In this document: piece by piece, positions 22,608-34,658 of the stretch | Layout: the number at the start of each line of letters is the position of its first letter | Numbering within the stretch: position 1 is the stretch's first letter | Assembly (NCBI RefSeq): GCF_030247195.1 | Contig: NC_080671.1 | Coordinates: forward strand, 214,562,943-214,626,942 | From: Topomyia yanbarensis | Taxonomy: Eukaryota > Arthropoda > Insecta > Diptera > Culicidae | Length of the DNA stretch: 64,000 nt | Reading direction: 5' to 3' | The notes under the pieces: generated by a model | The model's input: the letters and a program-made list of their open reading frames with translations, nothing else | What the model was told of the DNA's origin: nothing | Database searches by the model: none | Made by a program: the position numbers and the translations under genes

Positions 22608-24136
22608 GAACAGTAAGAGATAGGTTATTCAGTCCCTGGAAAACTCATATCGGTTGATGACTATGAGAGTAAATCGAAACCACCACCGTAGACCAAATAG
22701 GTTCAAGATCAGAACCAAAGGATTCAAACCAAAGTGAGCAATCAAACTAAGAAAATGAAGCGATACAAAACTACTTTGGAACCTCGAATAAACACTTAAG
22801 GACGTCCCGTCAAAGAGAAGATGATTACACGACTACGCATACTTGGTAGACATTGAGCAGAGCGACATTAAACAGTAGCGATCAGTTACTTATTTGTTCA
22901 GGTATAATGTGAACAGGTCTAATCAATTTATCGTTTATTTTCGTTAAGGAGAAGAGGGAAAATGTGAGTGAGAGAATGAGCTGTCCTTCCCCTGGGCTAA
23001 TATATTGTTTCCTAACCTTCGAGCATTAAGCTCACTTTGACAGATACGAGGCTAGATTGAGCACCAACTCGAACGCTGGTAGGTACACACATCTTGCCCA
23101 TCGACCGTCCTCTTTCGTGTGCTAGCTGTGACAGTGGTAGGTTGAGTTCTCGTTCCCGTTGATATAGCAACTAGCGAAACTCCACAATAAGGATAGTTAT
23201 ACAACCGATCAGAGAAAATAGGGAGAGAGACGAATAATGAAAATCACTCCCTTTGGGATGATTGCTGCCTCAGGCAGCACTTTAATTGACTCCTATTATA
23301 TTTACAAAACAGATCGTATCACTGGATTTGTTTTAAGAGTGGTGCCCATTTCGAATTGTGAAGCTTGTTTTACTAATACATATACTCTATAATGCACCTT
23401 ACAATCACGATTTGACTAAATTCTGATAAAAATCTCAGTTTATTTTTTGATGTATATACATTACTTATCCCCTCCAACTCAGGCATGAGTAATGTTCATT
23501 TACTTTGCACGATTGGTCTGCTCAATAGGGTATTTTTGGCTTCACACTATTCGTCTCTCTCCCCATTCTCTCTGCAACCTATAGCATTATGAAAGGTAGA
23601 AATCAAAGACGATGTTTTAAATATAACGACACGCGGAGAGAAAAACCGTGAATTTGGCTGCACGGTTTACCAAGTTATTTTATCTGTTAGTTTTGGCAAC
23701 CAGGAGTTTTGTGCAAACAGCGAATGACTTGTAGTTTTAATGAATGTTTGACGAATTTCTTTTTTGAAATATTTCGCAAAATACTCCATTATACAACTCG
23801 GAAACGCATTGATTTACGTTACTGAGGCTGTGTACATGTTTTTCGTTGCACTAAAGAAGATATACCGAGAATGCAGTTGATGACTAATGTAGGGTATGAG
23901 CCAGTATAAATAAAATAAATCAATATTGAACTTTTGGAGTAACAAATAGTTGTATTCGATATTCGTACAAATCTACTCAACCTCTATCCCGTTAATTGTT
24001 TTGATGCAATAAAATCAAACGGAAGAACGATTTTAGGTAAGCAGGCCTTGGTTGTTGGGACAGATAATCTAGCTTCAGTTTTTGGAAGGAAATAGATGAG
24101 AGCAGACGCAAAAGCTCCAGTCACGACAACTAATAG
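22608..24136. other. Unclassified noncoding DNA
   Basis: No ORF of note and no clear terminal repeats. The stretch is mildly AT-rich, ending at the first copy of a ~110 bp direct repeat. Confidence 0.45.
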
Positions 24137-25215
24137 TAATATTGCCTGGATTGTCGGCTACTTTACTGATATCATTTAAAATCAATATTTATGACGAAGG
24201 CCAGTCGATAAGTTCATTATGTTCAGGATTTGCATTTTCCAGCTAAATAAAATTAGGGATTAATGAATCAGAATGACCATCTATTGAGTAAATTGACTCG
24301 GAATAACTAGCTATCAGCGGTGGCTGCACAACAAATAGAACAATCGATTTGATTCTCTGGTTCTATTTCGTATGCCAGGAGAATGAGAACAAGGAATGAA
24401 TATACGTTTGCGCAGTGCTTTTAACTCGAAAATATAGAGAAATTTGTCTCTAATTAAATGTAATTAATTGATAGTTTTATGGTAAGCCTTCTTTTTATAT
24501 AGATGATATGGTCGGTGTTAAGTCAGACCGGACTAAGTGACAATATATTGATTTCGAGAAAAACGAGTTTAAAGTTTCGATCTCAGCATCCTCTACGTTA
24601 TAATTGGAAATTAATTTTTGTCATAATTCTTGTTTATTGTTATATATTTTAAATCTGGCAAGAGTCTAATGTAGCTGAAGAAATTCTTTATCCAGTGCTA
24701 CCATTATCTCACTTTTTGATGTTTTGCGACTTAGTCCGGTCTGACTTAACACCGACCATATATTAAATTAAATACGTGTTTCTCGGAAATTCTTAAAAGA
24801 TTCACGAGCCTTTACACTGCTCAGAGATTCGAACGCTAGTGAAATGATTTTGTTCCTTTCCTCTGGATCGAAAAATATCTGTAGAGATGTCAGACGCCAT
24901 TCCAACTTTCAGGAAGTCACGAAAAGAATTTATAAATCGAGCGAATTACACACTTTACAGATATTGGTGGGAACCAAGTGCAATCCTCTCCTCACGACAG
25001 CTCAGAAAATAGCAGTCCTCGAGAAAACCACAAATGTCCGGTTGAGGGACCTTCCTGAGGATACTATGTTGGGGAGAACTTTAGCATCCAATTATATATC
25101 GAGAATTGCCTGGATTGTCGGCTACTTTACTGATGTCATTTAAAATCAATATATATGACGAAGGCCAGTCGAAAAGTTCATTATGTTCAGGATTTGCATT
25201 TTCCAGCTAAATATT
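24137..25215 (+). repeat. Duplicated block copy 2 framed by ~110 bp direct repeats
   Basis: A ~110 bp sequence starting attgcctggattgtcggcta occurs at 24140-24247 and again at 25107-25215. Between them lies the second copy of the block found at 20275-20840. The short frame at 24844-25143 repeats the frame of the first copy as far as the divergence point. The arrangement is repeat A, block B, repeat A, with a MITE (24510-24757) inside B. Confidence 0.75.
24510..24757. mobile_element. 248 bp MITE with perfect 29 bp terminal inverted repeats
   Basis: Both ends begin ggtcggtgttaagtcagacc (the right end on the complementary strand) and are identical for 29 bp. The empty site is preserved in the paralogous block near 20512-20522; comparison shows a 2 bp duplication (at) at insertion. 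There is no coding capacity. A left-end fragment of the same family lies at 26087-26138. Confidence 0.95.
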
Positions 25216-25235
25216 ATTATTTAGCTGGAAAATGC
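25196..25235. repeat. Perfect 18 bp hairpin with 4 nt loop
   Basis: gcattttccagctaaata, then ttat, then the exact reverse complement. It begins at the end of the second ~110 bp direct repeat; the first copy has only the left half. It may mark a rearrangement junction or an inverted-repeat end. Confidence 0.9.
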
Positions 25236-25240
25236 AGGGA

Positions 25241-26086
25241 TTGATTAGTTGATCAATGGTTTTGTAATTTTTGATGTGTTTAAATTTACTCGTATTTTAT
25301 TTTTAAAGTTATTTAGTATGCATGTATAAAAAGATTATACTTTTCGTATGTAAACAAGATTGCATGCATTTCTTTTTATTCCAATCTCAATACACCCCAC
25401 GCGTTACTTCCTTAATACGCCATATTTGTTTACATTGCTCGTTTGGAACCGCTGTTTTGGGTTCGATTGGAACTTTTGACTTCCGTCTTCGCACATCTCT
25501 ATAAGCATCATCTCTGGTAGAAATGAGAACGGAATTGACTAATCCATATGCAGTTATGTAAGTGGGAGATCATGAGGTCAAATCGGGTGGAATTTTTGCC
25601 AAATGAGGTTAAATCAGATGGAGAACTGTAAACATCGCGTAGGGGAAACCGAGGAGATTTGAAATAGCACCCATTACTAGCGAAACAGTAGCGTTCCGGA
25701 TAAAACAATAATGCATTTGTTTTATTTGTATCGTGCCCACAAATACTCCAATACACTCCAACTACGTTAAAAGAGTGGTTGAGTATTTACGGTAACCATT
25801 CTACAAAAAAAGAGCAAAAGTAAGTTTTCATTATTTTCTTGAAATTGGTTTAGGATATTAAGCGGTGTTCGATCACCGACGAACCGACGTGTCACATGGG
25901 ACAAAAAATCGTTCTGTAATATCAATATACTCATCGAGAAACCTGTCCAGATTCAAACATGGCGAAGCGATCTGTCGTACTTTTACAGTAGTTTTCAAAA
26001 CAATCGTTATTTTGTATGGGACACTTCAAATGCCTATGTCATGTCGGTTCGTCGGTGGTTCGATCATGAAAATATCACTATTATGT
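25241..26086. other. Unclassified noncoding DNA
   Basis: No gene or clear element recognised. ORFs of 60-82 codons on both strands carry no motif. Confidence 0.45.
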
Positions 26087-26138
26087 GGTCGGTGTTAAGT
26101 CAGACCGAACTAAGTGACAAAATAATAATTTCGAGAAA
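26087..26138 (+). mobile_element. Left-end fragment of the ggtcggtgttaag MITE
   Basis: The first ~50 bp match the left end of the 24510-24757 element. The match stops abruptly at gtgttagtatattcattcac, the start of another repeat family, so the second element probably interrupted or truncated this MITE. Confidence 0.85.
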
Positions 26139-26668
26139 GTGTTAGTATATTCATTCACTTTTCATATATTTACTGCACAATTGAACAGTATTTCTTCAAA
26201 TATCATAGCAGAATACTACAAATTGAGCCAGTGACAGAAAATCTCTGGAAGTATCTCGTTTAAAACTTGCTTAGTGGTGTAAATCATAAATCAAGATATA
26301 TTGGACCAATCGTTTTCAAGGTTTGTACAGTTCTGCTACATATTCCCAGGTATTGATCGAAGCTTTTACTTTTTTCTTAATATTTGAATTTTTTATAGCA
26401 TTCTGCAGCTAAAAATGCAATTTTCGCTAAAAAAAATCATGAAACTTATTTTTGTGAACAAAGTTATGATCTTTAATGATGTTATGATATGAAGGAGAAC
26501 TGTGCAAAATTTCAAACAATTTGGTTCAGTAGATTTAAAGTTATTCTGTACATCGCATTTAATCGTGGTGCCTTCTGAAGATTTTCAGTATTATGCGGTG
26601 AACATTAAGGAAAATATTGCTTAAATGTTGCATTATTGTCTGAATAGACTAACACTCTCGGTATCGCC
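26138..26668 (+). mobile_element. TIR-bearing noncoding element (family seen also near 11498, 56530 and 58440)
   Basis: It begins gtgttagtatattcattcac and ends gactaacactctcggtatcg, so the ends are inverted copies of agtgttagt. Internal landmarks ggaccaatcg, gaatttttcata-type and ggtgccttctgaagattt recur in the same order at 58440-58830. aatgttgcattattgtctga recurs with changes near 56920-56950. The left end alone is at 11498-11530. No coding frame. Confidence 0.7.
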
Positions 26669-26673
26669 AATTT

Positions 26674-27572
26674 TTTTTAAGCACGATATTTTTTCAACAA
26701 TAATCCTACCCCCTTAAGCAAGAACTGATTTCATCAGTAGGTGTCGACTAACGGATAAAATTTGACGAAGATCGCGGACCACGCTACCAAATATTCGATT
26801 AGTTCCTTTTATGGGTCATCGTGAATTCGTCCTATATAACAGTGTTGCATTCTTTCAGCATTTTGCTTACATCCGAATTTTGATTGATATTGTAAGTAAC
26901 GTTTTCCGCAAGCGCAAGATTTATTTGCTGTTTTAGGGCAGAGCTGTTCGTCCATAATCTAGCAATGTTGATTTAACTTCAGATGAAGCGATCGCAGGTG
27001 CAATTTTCAATTTAATTTTCGACCAATTCATGCAATTCATCAGCATTATATTGTCATTCGCGTAATAGATCTCTATCAAATAAATTCTTGCGATTTTATT
27101 TATGTGCTGGTAAACATACATGCAACAAAATTTTAGATTTTTGAAGTAATTGATAGATATTGCATCAGAAACCCTCCCTCTCCTTCAGATTCCGAAACCA
27201 ACAATCATGTCCACCGTTTTGGTGCCAGATCATATATAATATATATAGCTAAAAAAAGTTCTTCAGTACGCCCCCCCCCCCCTCCCTCAACCCTTTCTTC
27301 GGATTAGGTACTTCTCACCCTTCCCATCGTTCACAAAAATCACCCCATGACCATCTCCTTAGTGGAAGGAATACTTATGTCAAAATTGAATTCATCGCTA
27401 ATAATCACATTGAATGAATAGATAAGGATTACTTCAGAACCCTCCCCCCCTTTCTTGGTCCACTCCCATCATCCATCGGCTCAGTGGGAGAAATACATAT
27501 GTCAAATATTAATAAATATGGAGATATAAATAATTCTTTGCCTAAAAAACAACCCCCCCCCCCCAAAGGTAA
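26674..27572 (+). repeat. Duplicated ~900 bp block, copy 1 (copy 2 at 30643-31543)
   Basis: From ttaagcacgatattttttca to the C-run before aaaggtaa, this block matches 30643-31543 at high identity, with length differences only in C-runs and one small insertion. It contains runs of 8-15 C (near 27270, 27445, 27555) that read as G-runs on the other strand. No gene is seen. Confidence 0.9.
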
Positions 27573-28512
27573 TGTATATATATACATATTGGGCGCAGTT
27601 GTCAGCTCGAGCGGTGGAATCTTGTAATAAACCGGACAAAATATTAAAAAATCTTTCGGAAACATCATCAATCGAAGTAAATATATGTTAAGATGTTCAA
27701 ATTGAATCAATTAAATTAGTAATTATATCATGCATGGTGGAAGTCCATTTGGCATAACGTCATTAGTAAATAGTAGCTCATAAAGGTTATGTGGCGAAGC
27801 TAGTGTGATACGGTTTTGCCACAATTACCGAGGTCGAGAAACCGAAGCGGAGGTCCTGCCTCAGCAAACCTGTCATCCATTGGTATCCATTGAAACATAA
27901 GGGTTGATTACTTCTTTAAATATAAGCAGTTCATTGCATAGTAAACTAGCTAATACCCACCGCGCGTGGCTGCGACACTCTGCGAAATAGGAGGAAAACA
28001 CAATTTGTTCCAAAGCGCCATCTGGCGGGCAGATAATCTCCAACTAATAGCACACAAACACGCCCCATACCAAATACCTACTGTGTGCAAATTTTTACGG
28101 AAATCGGTTAAGCCGTTTGGGAGTCTATAAATCATATACATACAAACATTGACTTTTCTATATATAGATAGATAGCCCTCGCAATCCAACTGGTGATCCA
28201 CTCGTTTGCCCGGTTTGCTCACACTTAGGGATTGATTCCTTCTTTTAAACATGAGCAGCTCTTTTCCCACAATTAGGGGTTGATTGCTTCTTTCAAACAT
28301 GAACAAATCCTTGGATTTGCATTCCAAATAAGTTTGCAAGGAAACTGTTGATCCACTCGCCTGGTTTACTCAAACATAATGGTTGATTCTTGGATCTATG
28401 TACCGAAATTTCTTGAATCCACATACCAAATAGCTCTCAACATAATAGTGGATTTCGAGACAGCTGTGATAAACGTTGCTAGAACAGTTTTTTTTCGTGC
28501 TGCCCTTCACGG
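27573..28512. repeat. Old LINE/SINE-tail-like repeats
   Basis: 27785-27860 (gtgtgatacggttttgccac ... ccgaagcgg) resembles 9495-9575. 27945-28180 runs from actagctaatacccaccgcg through ggaaatcggttaagccgttt to acatacaaacattgactttt and a TATA/GATA end, a layout also seen just upstream of the (TA)n tract at 31565. Short tandem gattgattccttctt / aacatgagc variants fill 28240-28400. Confidence 0.5.
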
Positions 28513-28997
28513 ATGATTCTTCCATCTAAACCAAAGCTTTTCAGAAAACTAATACAACTTGGTCATCAGACAAAATATTCGGAAGTTCACCGAATACAAC
28601 TCATTTACAAACAAGTTGTTGCCTTGGCTTTCTTGGCCCATCAAAGATTCTCAATGACCGCTCTCCTTCCCCCTCCGCTTCGTGGTCAGTTTTCCAAAAT
28701 GTATCGAAAAAGATTCCTAGGACCACCAATAATGTGGAAGGCTGGCACAATAAATGCAACGGTTTGTTAAGCCGTGGAAATCCTACATTCTATGGTGTGT
28801 TGCAGCAATTGCAGCTTGAAGAGAAAAACCCTAGTACGGATGTTTTACGTACACTACAAGCCGTACCAACAGCTAAAAAGTCTCAAAAGAACTCGCGAAA
28901 GGACCTAAAACTGGAAACCCTAGTTAAATCATACAAGCCAGGCAGGCTTGTTATTTGCTCACACAATGAGCTACAAAGAGCGAAATACACCGATTGA
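28513..28997 (+). pseudogene. MULE transposase relic, C-terminal part, frameshifted
   Basis: Two frames together give a recognisable C-terminal segment of Mutator-like transposases. Frame one has LIQLGHQTKYSEVHRIQL and VVALAFL; after a shift near 28640-28690, frame two has PRTTNNVEGWHNKCNGLLS (starting upstream of the ATG at 28734), then NPTFYGVLQQLQ. The RTNNxVEGWH motif followed by a short helix-rich stretch is the family signature. The zinc finger and the catalytic DDE core are absent. The ending LVKSYKPG leads to a stop at 28995-28997. Confidence 0.7.
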
Positions 28998-29554
28998 AAA
29001 TAGAGCAGCACAAAGACACTGCGATGTGCAGAACGACCGCACAAAGAGACACTTGAAAGAGTAAGATTTGTGCACCAAAAGCTGCACAATTTCGTTCAAA
29101 GAGTCACCTTGAAGAGCCACTTTTTTGTGCCTCCCCTCACTGGAAAGCAGGTAAGAAGGCGAATCAAACTACAATTCAGATAAAGTTTGACCGGAAGAAC
29201 GTTTTAAAAATGTTTTTTGGTTGCCTTCTCTACTTACGTGCGCGTGTGACCAAGATACACACTAAAGAGCCTCTTTATTTCTACTCTTTGTGGCGTGCAG
29301 CCATGGAGTAGAATACACGTGTGGGAGCAACACGCATCGGAGTGAAGAGGTTTATTGTGAAAGAGAAGAGCGGTGGTTCGCACGAAAAGTGCAAAGAGCG
29401 TTTGTTTTTTCTCTTTATTTTCTCTGAGGTGCATAACATCCCTGAAGCCAGGTGATTGTATTAACTATGTGACTGGTATAGTTTTAGTGTTAATTTCTTC
29501 ATAGCATTAAATGTAATAAAATTTGTATTTCAGCTTATTAAACTTTTCAATCGA
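28998..29554. other. Noncoding stretch rich in gcacaaagag motifs
   Basis: 28975-29115 contains gcacaaagag-type words several times in irregular spacing, possibly the decayed end of the MULE. No other feature is recognised. Confidence 0.4.
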
Positions 29555-29576
29555 CATTTCGATGTTTTTTGGGTAT

Positions 29577-29727
29577 ATGGAATTCGGGCGAATGGCATTC
29601 GGGTGAATATCTTTCGGGTACTCGTGACATTCGGATGAATGACATTCGGGTTTGTTTGACATTCGGGTTTGTTTGACATTCGGGCAAATGTCATTCGGGT
29701 AAATGGCTTTCGGGCGAATGTCATTTA
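29577..29727. repeat. Tandem array of an attcgggcgaatg-type unit
   Basis: About nine degenerate copies of a 15-18 bp unit (gacattcgggtgaat variants). The minus-strand ORF across it (29530-29724) is only a translation of the array. The related plus-strand array is at 9208-9320. Confidence 0.85.
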
Positions 29728-29797
29728 TTTTTTTGTTTCTTAAGGAGTTTTTCTAATAAATATTTCCCAGGTAAATATGATTGTTTGGTTGTATCAC

Positions 29798-30161
29798 ACT
29801 AGTTCGGAATTCAGTCGCTAGGGTGGCGCTGCTATCAATTTTTTAATGAAGCTAGATAGATATGTGGTGTCTTCGGGAAAGTTTTAGGTCCTATCATTTC
29901 AAACATATCTTCTGAAGATACAAACTTTGTAGGTCCTGTTTGTTTCGAGATAGAGATGGTTTTAGTTCAAACATTTACTTACAGATTATGTATTCAAAAA
30001 TGCGGCAAATTTCAAAACCTGTAAGACCTACAAAGTTTGTGTCTTTAGAAGATATACTTATAATTACCTGACATACAACTTTGCCATAGACATCATCTTT
30101 CTACCTCGTTCCATTAAAAATTGATAACAGCGCTTCCCTAGCGACTGTATTCCGAACTAGT
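29798..30161. mobile_element. 364 bp foldback/MITE element with ~50 bp inverted ends
   Basis: Left end actagttcggaattcagtcg, continuing ctagggtggcgctgctatca, is inverted at the right end (ttgataacagcgcttcccta ... ccgaactagt). The interior also pairs partly around acctacaaagtttgt (29920 and 30035). No clean target duplication was found. No coding capacity. Confidence 0.8.
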
Positions 30162-30642
30162 ATGAAATGATCAAATAAAGCGCTAGATGTCACACAACAA
30201 CTTCGCCAAAGACACCATAACTCTAAAACGAAAGATAAGGAAAGGATGTGTGAATTGTGGGTTAGCCCTTTTTGGACGCTAGGTGTCCCCGGGATTAACT
30301 CCCCGATTTACGAAAACGCTCCTGAATTGAAAAGTAGTACATGTAATGATATTATTTTTTCTAGACAACATGGGTGAATTAATTACTAATAAAATTATGT
30401 AGTTTTACGCTAATAATAATGTTAATTTGGTAATGCGGAAGTTTTTTCCATTTCCTGTAAAACATGCAAAATGTGGGTTAGCCTCTTTTGGACGCCAGGC
30501 ATTCATTACATCATTTTTTATTCATTAAAATTCGATAAATTGGAACCACCCTAGCTAATCGTTACTAAGGACTACCCTAGGAAATCAAAATGTTTCTGTT
30601 CACTTATACGAAATTTGTTTTGAAAAGTTAAAAAAATTCACT
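30162..30642. other. Noncoding DNA with a direct repeat
   Basis: tgtgggttagcc...ttttggacgc occurs near 30256 and 30474. Nothing coding. Confidence 0.45.
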
Positions 30643-31543
30643 TTTTTTTAAGCACGATATTTTTTCAACAATAATCCTACCCCCTTAAGCAAGAACTGAT
30701 TTCATCAGTAGGTGTCGACTAACGGATAAAATTTGACGAAGATCGCGGACTACGCTACCAAATATTCGATTAGTTCCTTTTATGGGTCATCGTGAATTCG
30801 TCCTATATAACAGTGTTGCATTCTTTCAGCATTTTGCTTACATCCGAATTTTGATTGATATTGTAAGTAACGTTTTCCGCAAGCGCAAGATTTAGTGGCT
30901 GTTTTAGGGCAGAGCTGTTCGTCCATAATCTAGCAATGTTGATTTAACTTCAGATGAAGCGATTGCAGGTGCAATTTTCAATTTAATTTTCGACAAATTC
31001 ATGCAATTCATCAGTATTATATTGTCATTCGCGTAATAGATCTCTATCAAATAAATTCTTGCCATTTCATTTATGTGCTGGTAAACATACATGCAATAAA
31101 ATTTTAGATTTTTGAAGTAATTGATAGATATTGCATCAGAAACCCTCCCTCTCCTTCAGATTCCGAAACCAACAATCATGTCCACCGTTTTGGTGCCAAA
31201 TCATATATAATATATATAGCTAAAAAAAGTTCTTCAGTACACCCCCCCCCCCCTCTCCCTTTCCTCGGATTAGGTACTTCTCACCCTTCCCATCGTTCAC
31301 AAAAACCACCCCATGACCATCTCCTTAGTGGAAGGACGACTTATGTCAAAATTGAATTGAATTCATCGCTAATAATCACATTGAATGAATAGATAAGGAT
31401 TACTTCAGAACCCTCCCCCCCCCTTTCTTGGTCAACTCCCATCATCCATCGGCTCAGTGGGAGAAATACATATATCAAATATTAATAAGTATGGAGATAT
31501 AAATAATTCTTTGCCTAAAAAACAACCCCCCCCCAAAAGGTAA
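30643..31543 (+). repeat. Duplicated ~900 bp block, copy 2
   Basis: Matches 26674-27572, with both ends of the similarity abrupt. The intervening ~3 kb contains unrelated elements. The two copies may be dispersed copies of one element or a local duplication. Confidence 0.9.
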
Positions 31544-31564
31544 GTGTACCCCCCCCCAAAAAAA

Positions 31565-31917
<353 letters not shown>

Positions 31918-32394
31918 ATCATTATTTAAGTTATATTGCATTGTATTATGTGATATTATATTGTATTGTTATGTATTATATTGTATTATATTCTGTTTTG
32001 TTACACCTAGGTTTTTTTACGCGGGGGATACGTACCGCGTAAAAAACCGCGTTAATTGGAAAATCCGCCTAAAAAATATCGCGTTAATTTGAAAATCCGC
32101 GTAAAAAAACTCTCAGCAAAGGACTTAGAATATTTCTGGAAGTTTTTTTTTTGCACGGATTTCGCAATCAACATGGTTTTGGCAAAAATATTCTAGGTCC
32201 TTTTGAATGCAAAAGACTTAGACTTTTTCCTGAAAAAAATTCTAAGCCCTTTTAAATACAAAGAACTTAGAAGAATTTTGGCAGTTTTTTTGCACGGATT
32301 TCGCAATTAACACGGTTTTTGCAAAAAATATTCTAATTGGTTTTGAATGCAAAAGACTTACTAGATTTTCGGAAAGATGGAAGAGACGGGTCTG
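31918..32394. repeat. Degenerate repeats of gcacggatttcgcaat / cgcgtaaaaaac units
   Basis: 32020-32115 has three ccgcgtaaaaaac / cgcgttaatttg units. 32140-32360 has two copies of a ~130 bp unit with ttttgcacggatttcgcaat and ttttgaatgcaaaagactta. Confidence 0.65.
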
Positions 32395-33135
32395 GACTCT
32401 TTATGGCCCGCACCTCAATAATATGGGTATTTTCGGAATGGTCTTGAAGAGTAGGTGCCAGAAATTGATTTTTAACGCCATTTTGAAATCCAAGATGGCG
32501 ACTTCCGGTTTAGCGAAATTCGCTATAACTCCATCAATATGAATGTTTTCGAAATGGTCTTGAAGAGTAGGTGCCAGATATTGATTTTAGATGCTATTTT
32601 GAAATCAAAGATGGCAACTTCCGGTTTAGCGAAATTCGGTATAACCCAATCAATATGGGTATATTCGGAATGGTCTTGACGAGTAGGTGCTAGAAAATTA
32701 TGTTTGACGCTATTTTGAAATCAAAGATGGTGAATTCCCGTTTAGCGAAATACGCTATAACCCATGCGACATGGATATTTTCGAAATGGTCTCAACGAGT
32801 AGGTGCCAGAAATTTATGTTTGATGCCATGTTGAAATCCAAGATGGCGACTTCCGGTTTACTGAAATTCGCTTTAACCCAATCAATATGGGTATTTTTGG
32901 AATGGTCGAGTAGGTGCCAGAAAAAAAATAAACAAATAAATCTGCACCTTCCTCGCAAGGTTTTCCATGAAAAATTGATTTTTGACGCCATTTTCAAATC
33001 CAAGATGGAGACTTCCGGCTTAGCGAGATTCTCTACAACTCAATCAATATAAGTATTTTCGGAATGATTTTGACGAATAGGAGACAAATGGCGATGTTTG
33101 GCGTCATTTTCTAGTTGGCGACTTCCGGTTCACCG
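32395..33135 (+). repeat. Satellite of ~115 bp units, about 6-7 copies
   Basis: Each unit contains aatatgggtattttcggaat, gagtaggtgccagaaattga, and caagatggcgacttccggtt followed by tagcgaaattcgctataac. Starts fall near 32420, 32530, 32650, 32765, 32880 and 33040. Later units are more diverged. A short inverted piece (gtcgccatcttggatttc) is at 33397-33416. Confidence 0.9.
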
Positions 33136-33440
33136 AAATTCCCGCATAAAAATCCGGGCAATCATCCAAAACATCCTTGAATATAAGATCTAATCATAAA
33201 CTAGCGAAATGCAAAATATGTTTATGTGTTCATCCAGAAGAGTGCGGAATGGAAGTGAGAAAAGAAAGAGACGTATGTGGTGTGACTTAAAGGTTTGAAT
33301 TTATTTAAATTGAACACATTGCTTAAATTCAAGTAAATTCAATTGTTTAATAAAACAACTTCAACTTCCAAAAATACCCATATTAATTAAAACCAGAAGT
33401 CGCCATCTTGGATTTCAAAATGGCGCTGCCTCTCAAAACA
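33136..33440. other. Noncoding DNA between satellite and LINE relic
   Basis: Contains the inverted satellite piece at 33397-33416. No gene seen. Confidence 0.4.
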
Positions 33441-33808
33441 GCACCCACAGCTAGTAGTGGTACCAGACGCCCAGCCAAAATTTTGGCTTTATCTGTCGCG
33501 TATTGTCAAAGACGTCACGGCTGAACAAGTTTGTGCACTAGCCAAAAAACGTTTAGGAACGGATGACGTACATGTGGTTCGACTAGTTGCTAAAGGAAGG
33601 GACATTGTCATTTGTTTCATTCAAAATCGGCGTTAGAGCCGAGTTGAAAGCTAAATCGCTATCCACTTCCACGTGGCCGAAAGGGATGGTATTTCGAGAG
33701 TTCTCGGACAACAGATCGAGTGAAAATTTTTGGCGTCCAACTGTTCCTCCGACAAACAACAATCCGCAAATTTTTTCGTCAGGGTCGGAAATGGTAGCAA
33801 TGGAATAA
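33440..33808 (+). pseudogene. Jockey-type LINE ORF1, C-terminal part
   Basis: Two frames together encode VTAEQVCALAKKRLGTDDVH and VVRLVAKGRD, then, after a shift near 33600, LSFVSFKIGVRAELKAKSL and WPKGMVFREFSDNR. This is the same ORF1 C-terminal domain as at 14033-14374 but from a different family, with FKIG and WPxG landmarks. The TAA at 33806-33808 closes the frame. It belongs with the endonuclease that follows and the RT at 42938-43905. Confidence 0.8.
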
Positions 33809-34019
33809 ACAACTGTGATATCAACTTCTCAACTCGGACACCGGAACGCATATTTGCCGCAAGCTTTAAGAAAGCCTCCAATCCTCCAAGCACAGTCGAG
33901 CCCTTCCTGCCAGCGACCTGCAGCCGTCCCGGTCCTGTGCTTAGGTCTGGAAAGGAGGTGGTCCGAAATTGTTTCACAGGCAAGTACGATGTTAATTTCG
34001 ACAAACCCTGAAATTTCTG

Positions 34020-34658
34020 TTGCTTCCAGCCGACCCCCAACCTTCGGCCCCCGCCATCGCTTTTCGAACGCAGCTGCCGGACAGCAAATGTTTACCTGAC
34101 AGTCTGATGCTCTATTACCAGAACATCGACGGAATTAACTCTTGCCTTAATGACTTAAAGTTAGCTGCTACTGATCGCTGCTACGATGTGATCACGCTGT
34201 TCGAGACATGGCTTGACTGCCGCACATTATCCTCTCAGATATTTGGGTCGGAATATGAGGTTTTTCGCTGCGACAGCAACCCATGGAACAGTCAAAAACT
34301 ATCCGACGGAGGCGTCGCTGTCGCTGTGGACAAACAACTGAAAGCTAGAGTTGTCGAGGACGATGCATGGAAATGTGTTGAACAAATCTGGGTTGCTATT
34401 GAGCTTGGTGATCGAACCGTTTTTCTGTGTGCAGTTTTTTTCCCTCCGGATCGTATTCGCGACAATACGTTGATCGATGCTCACATCCAGTCGATTTCGC
34501 ATATAATGGCAAGTATGACTCCAGTCGACGAGACCTTATATTAGGCGACTTCAACCTACCTGGACTGTCGTGGCAGCCATCTCACAGTGGGTTCCTGTAT
34601 CGCGACCCTGATAACTCCGTGTTTCACGCAAGCTGCATCAATCTCATCGACAGCTATA
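34020..34658 (+). pseudogene. Jockey-type LINE ORF2, endonuclease domain (first part)
   Basis: LMLYYQNIDGINSCLNDLK starts an apurinic-like endonuclease. VITLFETWLD carries the catalytic Glu (family ETWL), followed by GGVAVAVDKQL. After a frameshift near 34500, LILGDFNLPGLSW carries the Asp/Asn pair. The open frame ends where a TIR element is inserted (34659) and resumes at 35795. Confidence 0.88.

Noticed and set aside
29577..29727. Possible CRISPR-like or zinc-finger-like repeat
   Set aside because: Units are degenerate, without constant repeat and unique spacers; the peptide reading is only a translation of the array, and the context is eukaryotic.
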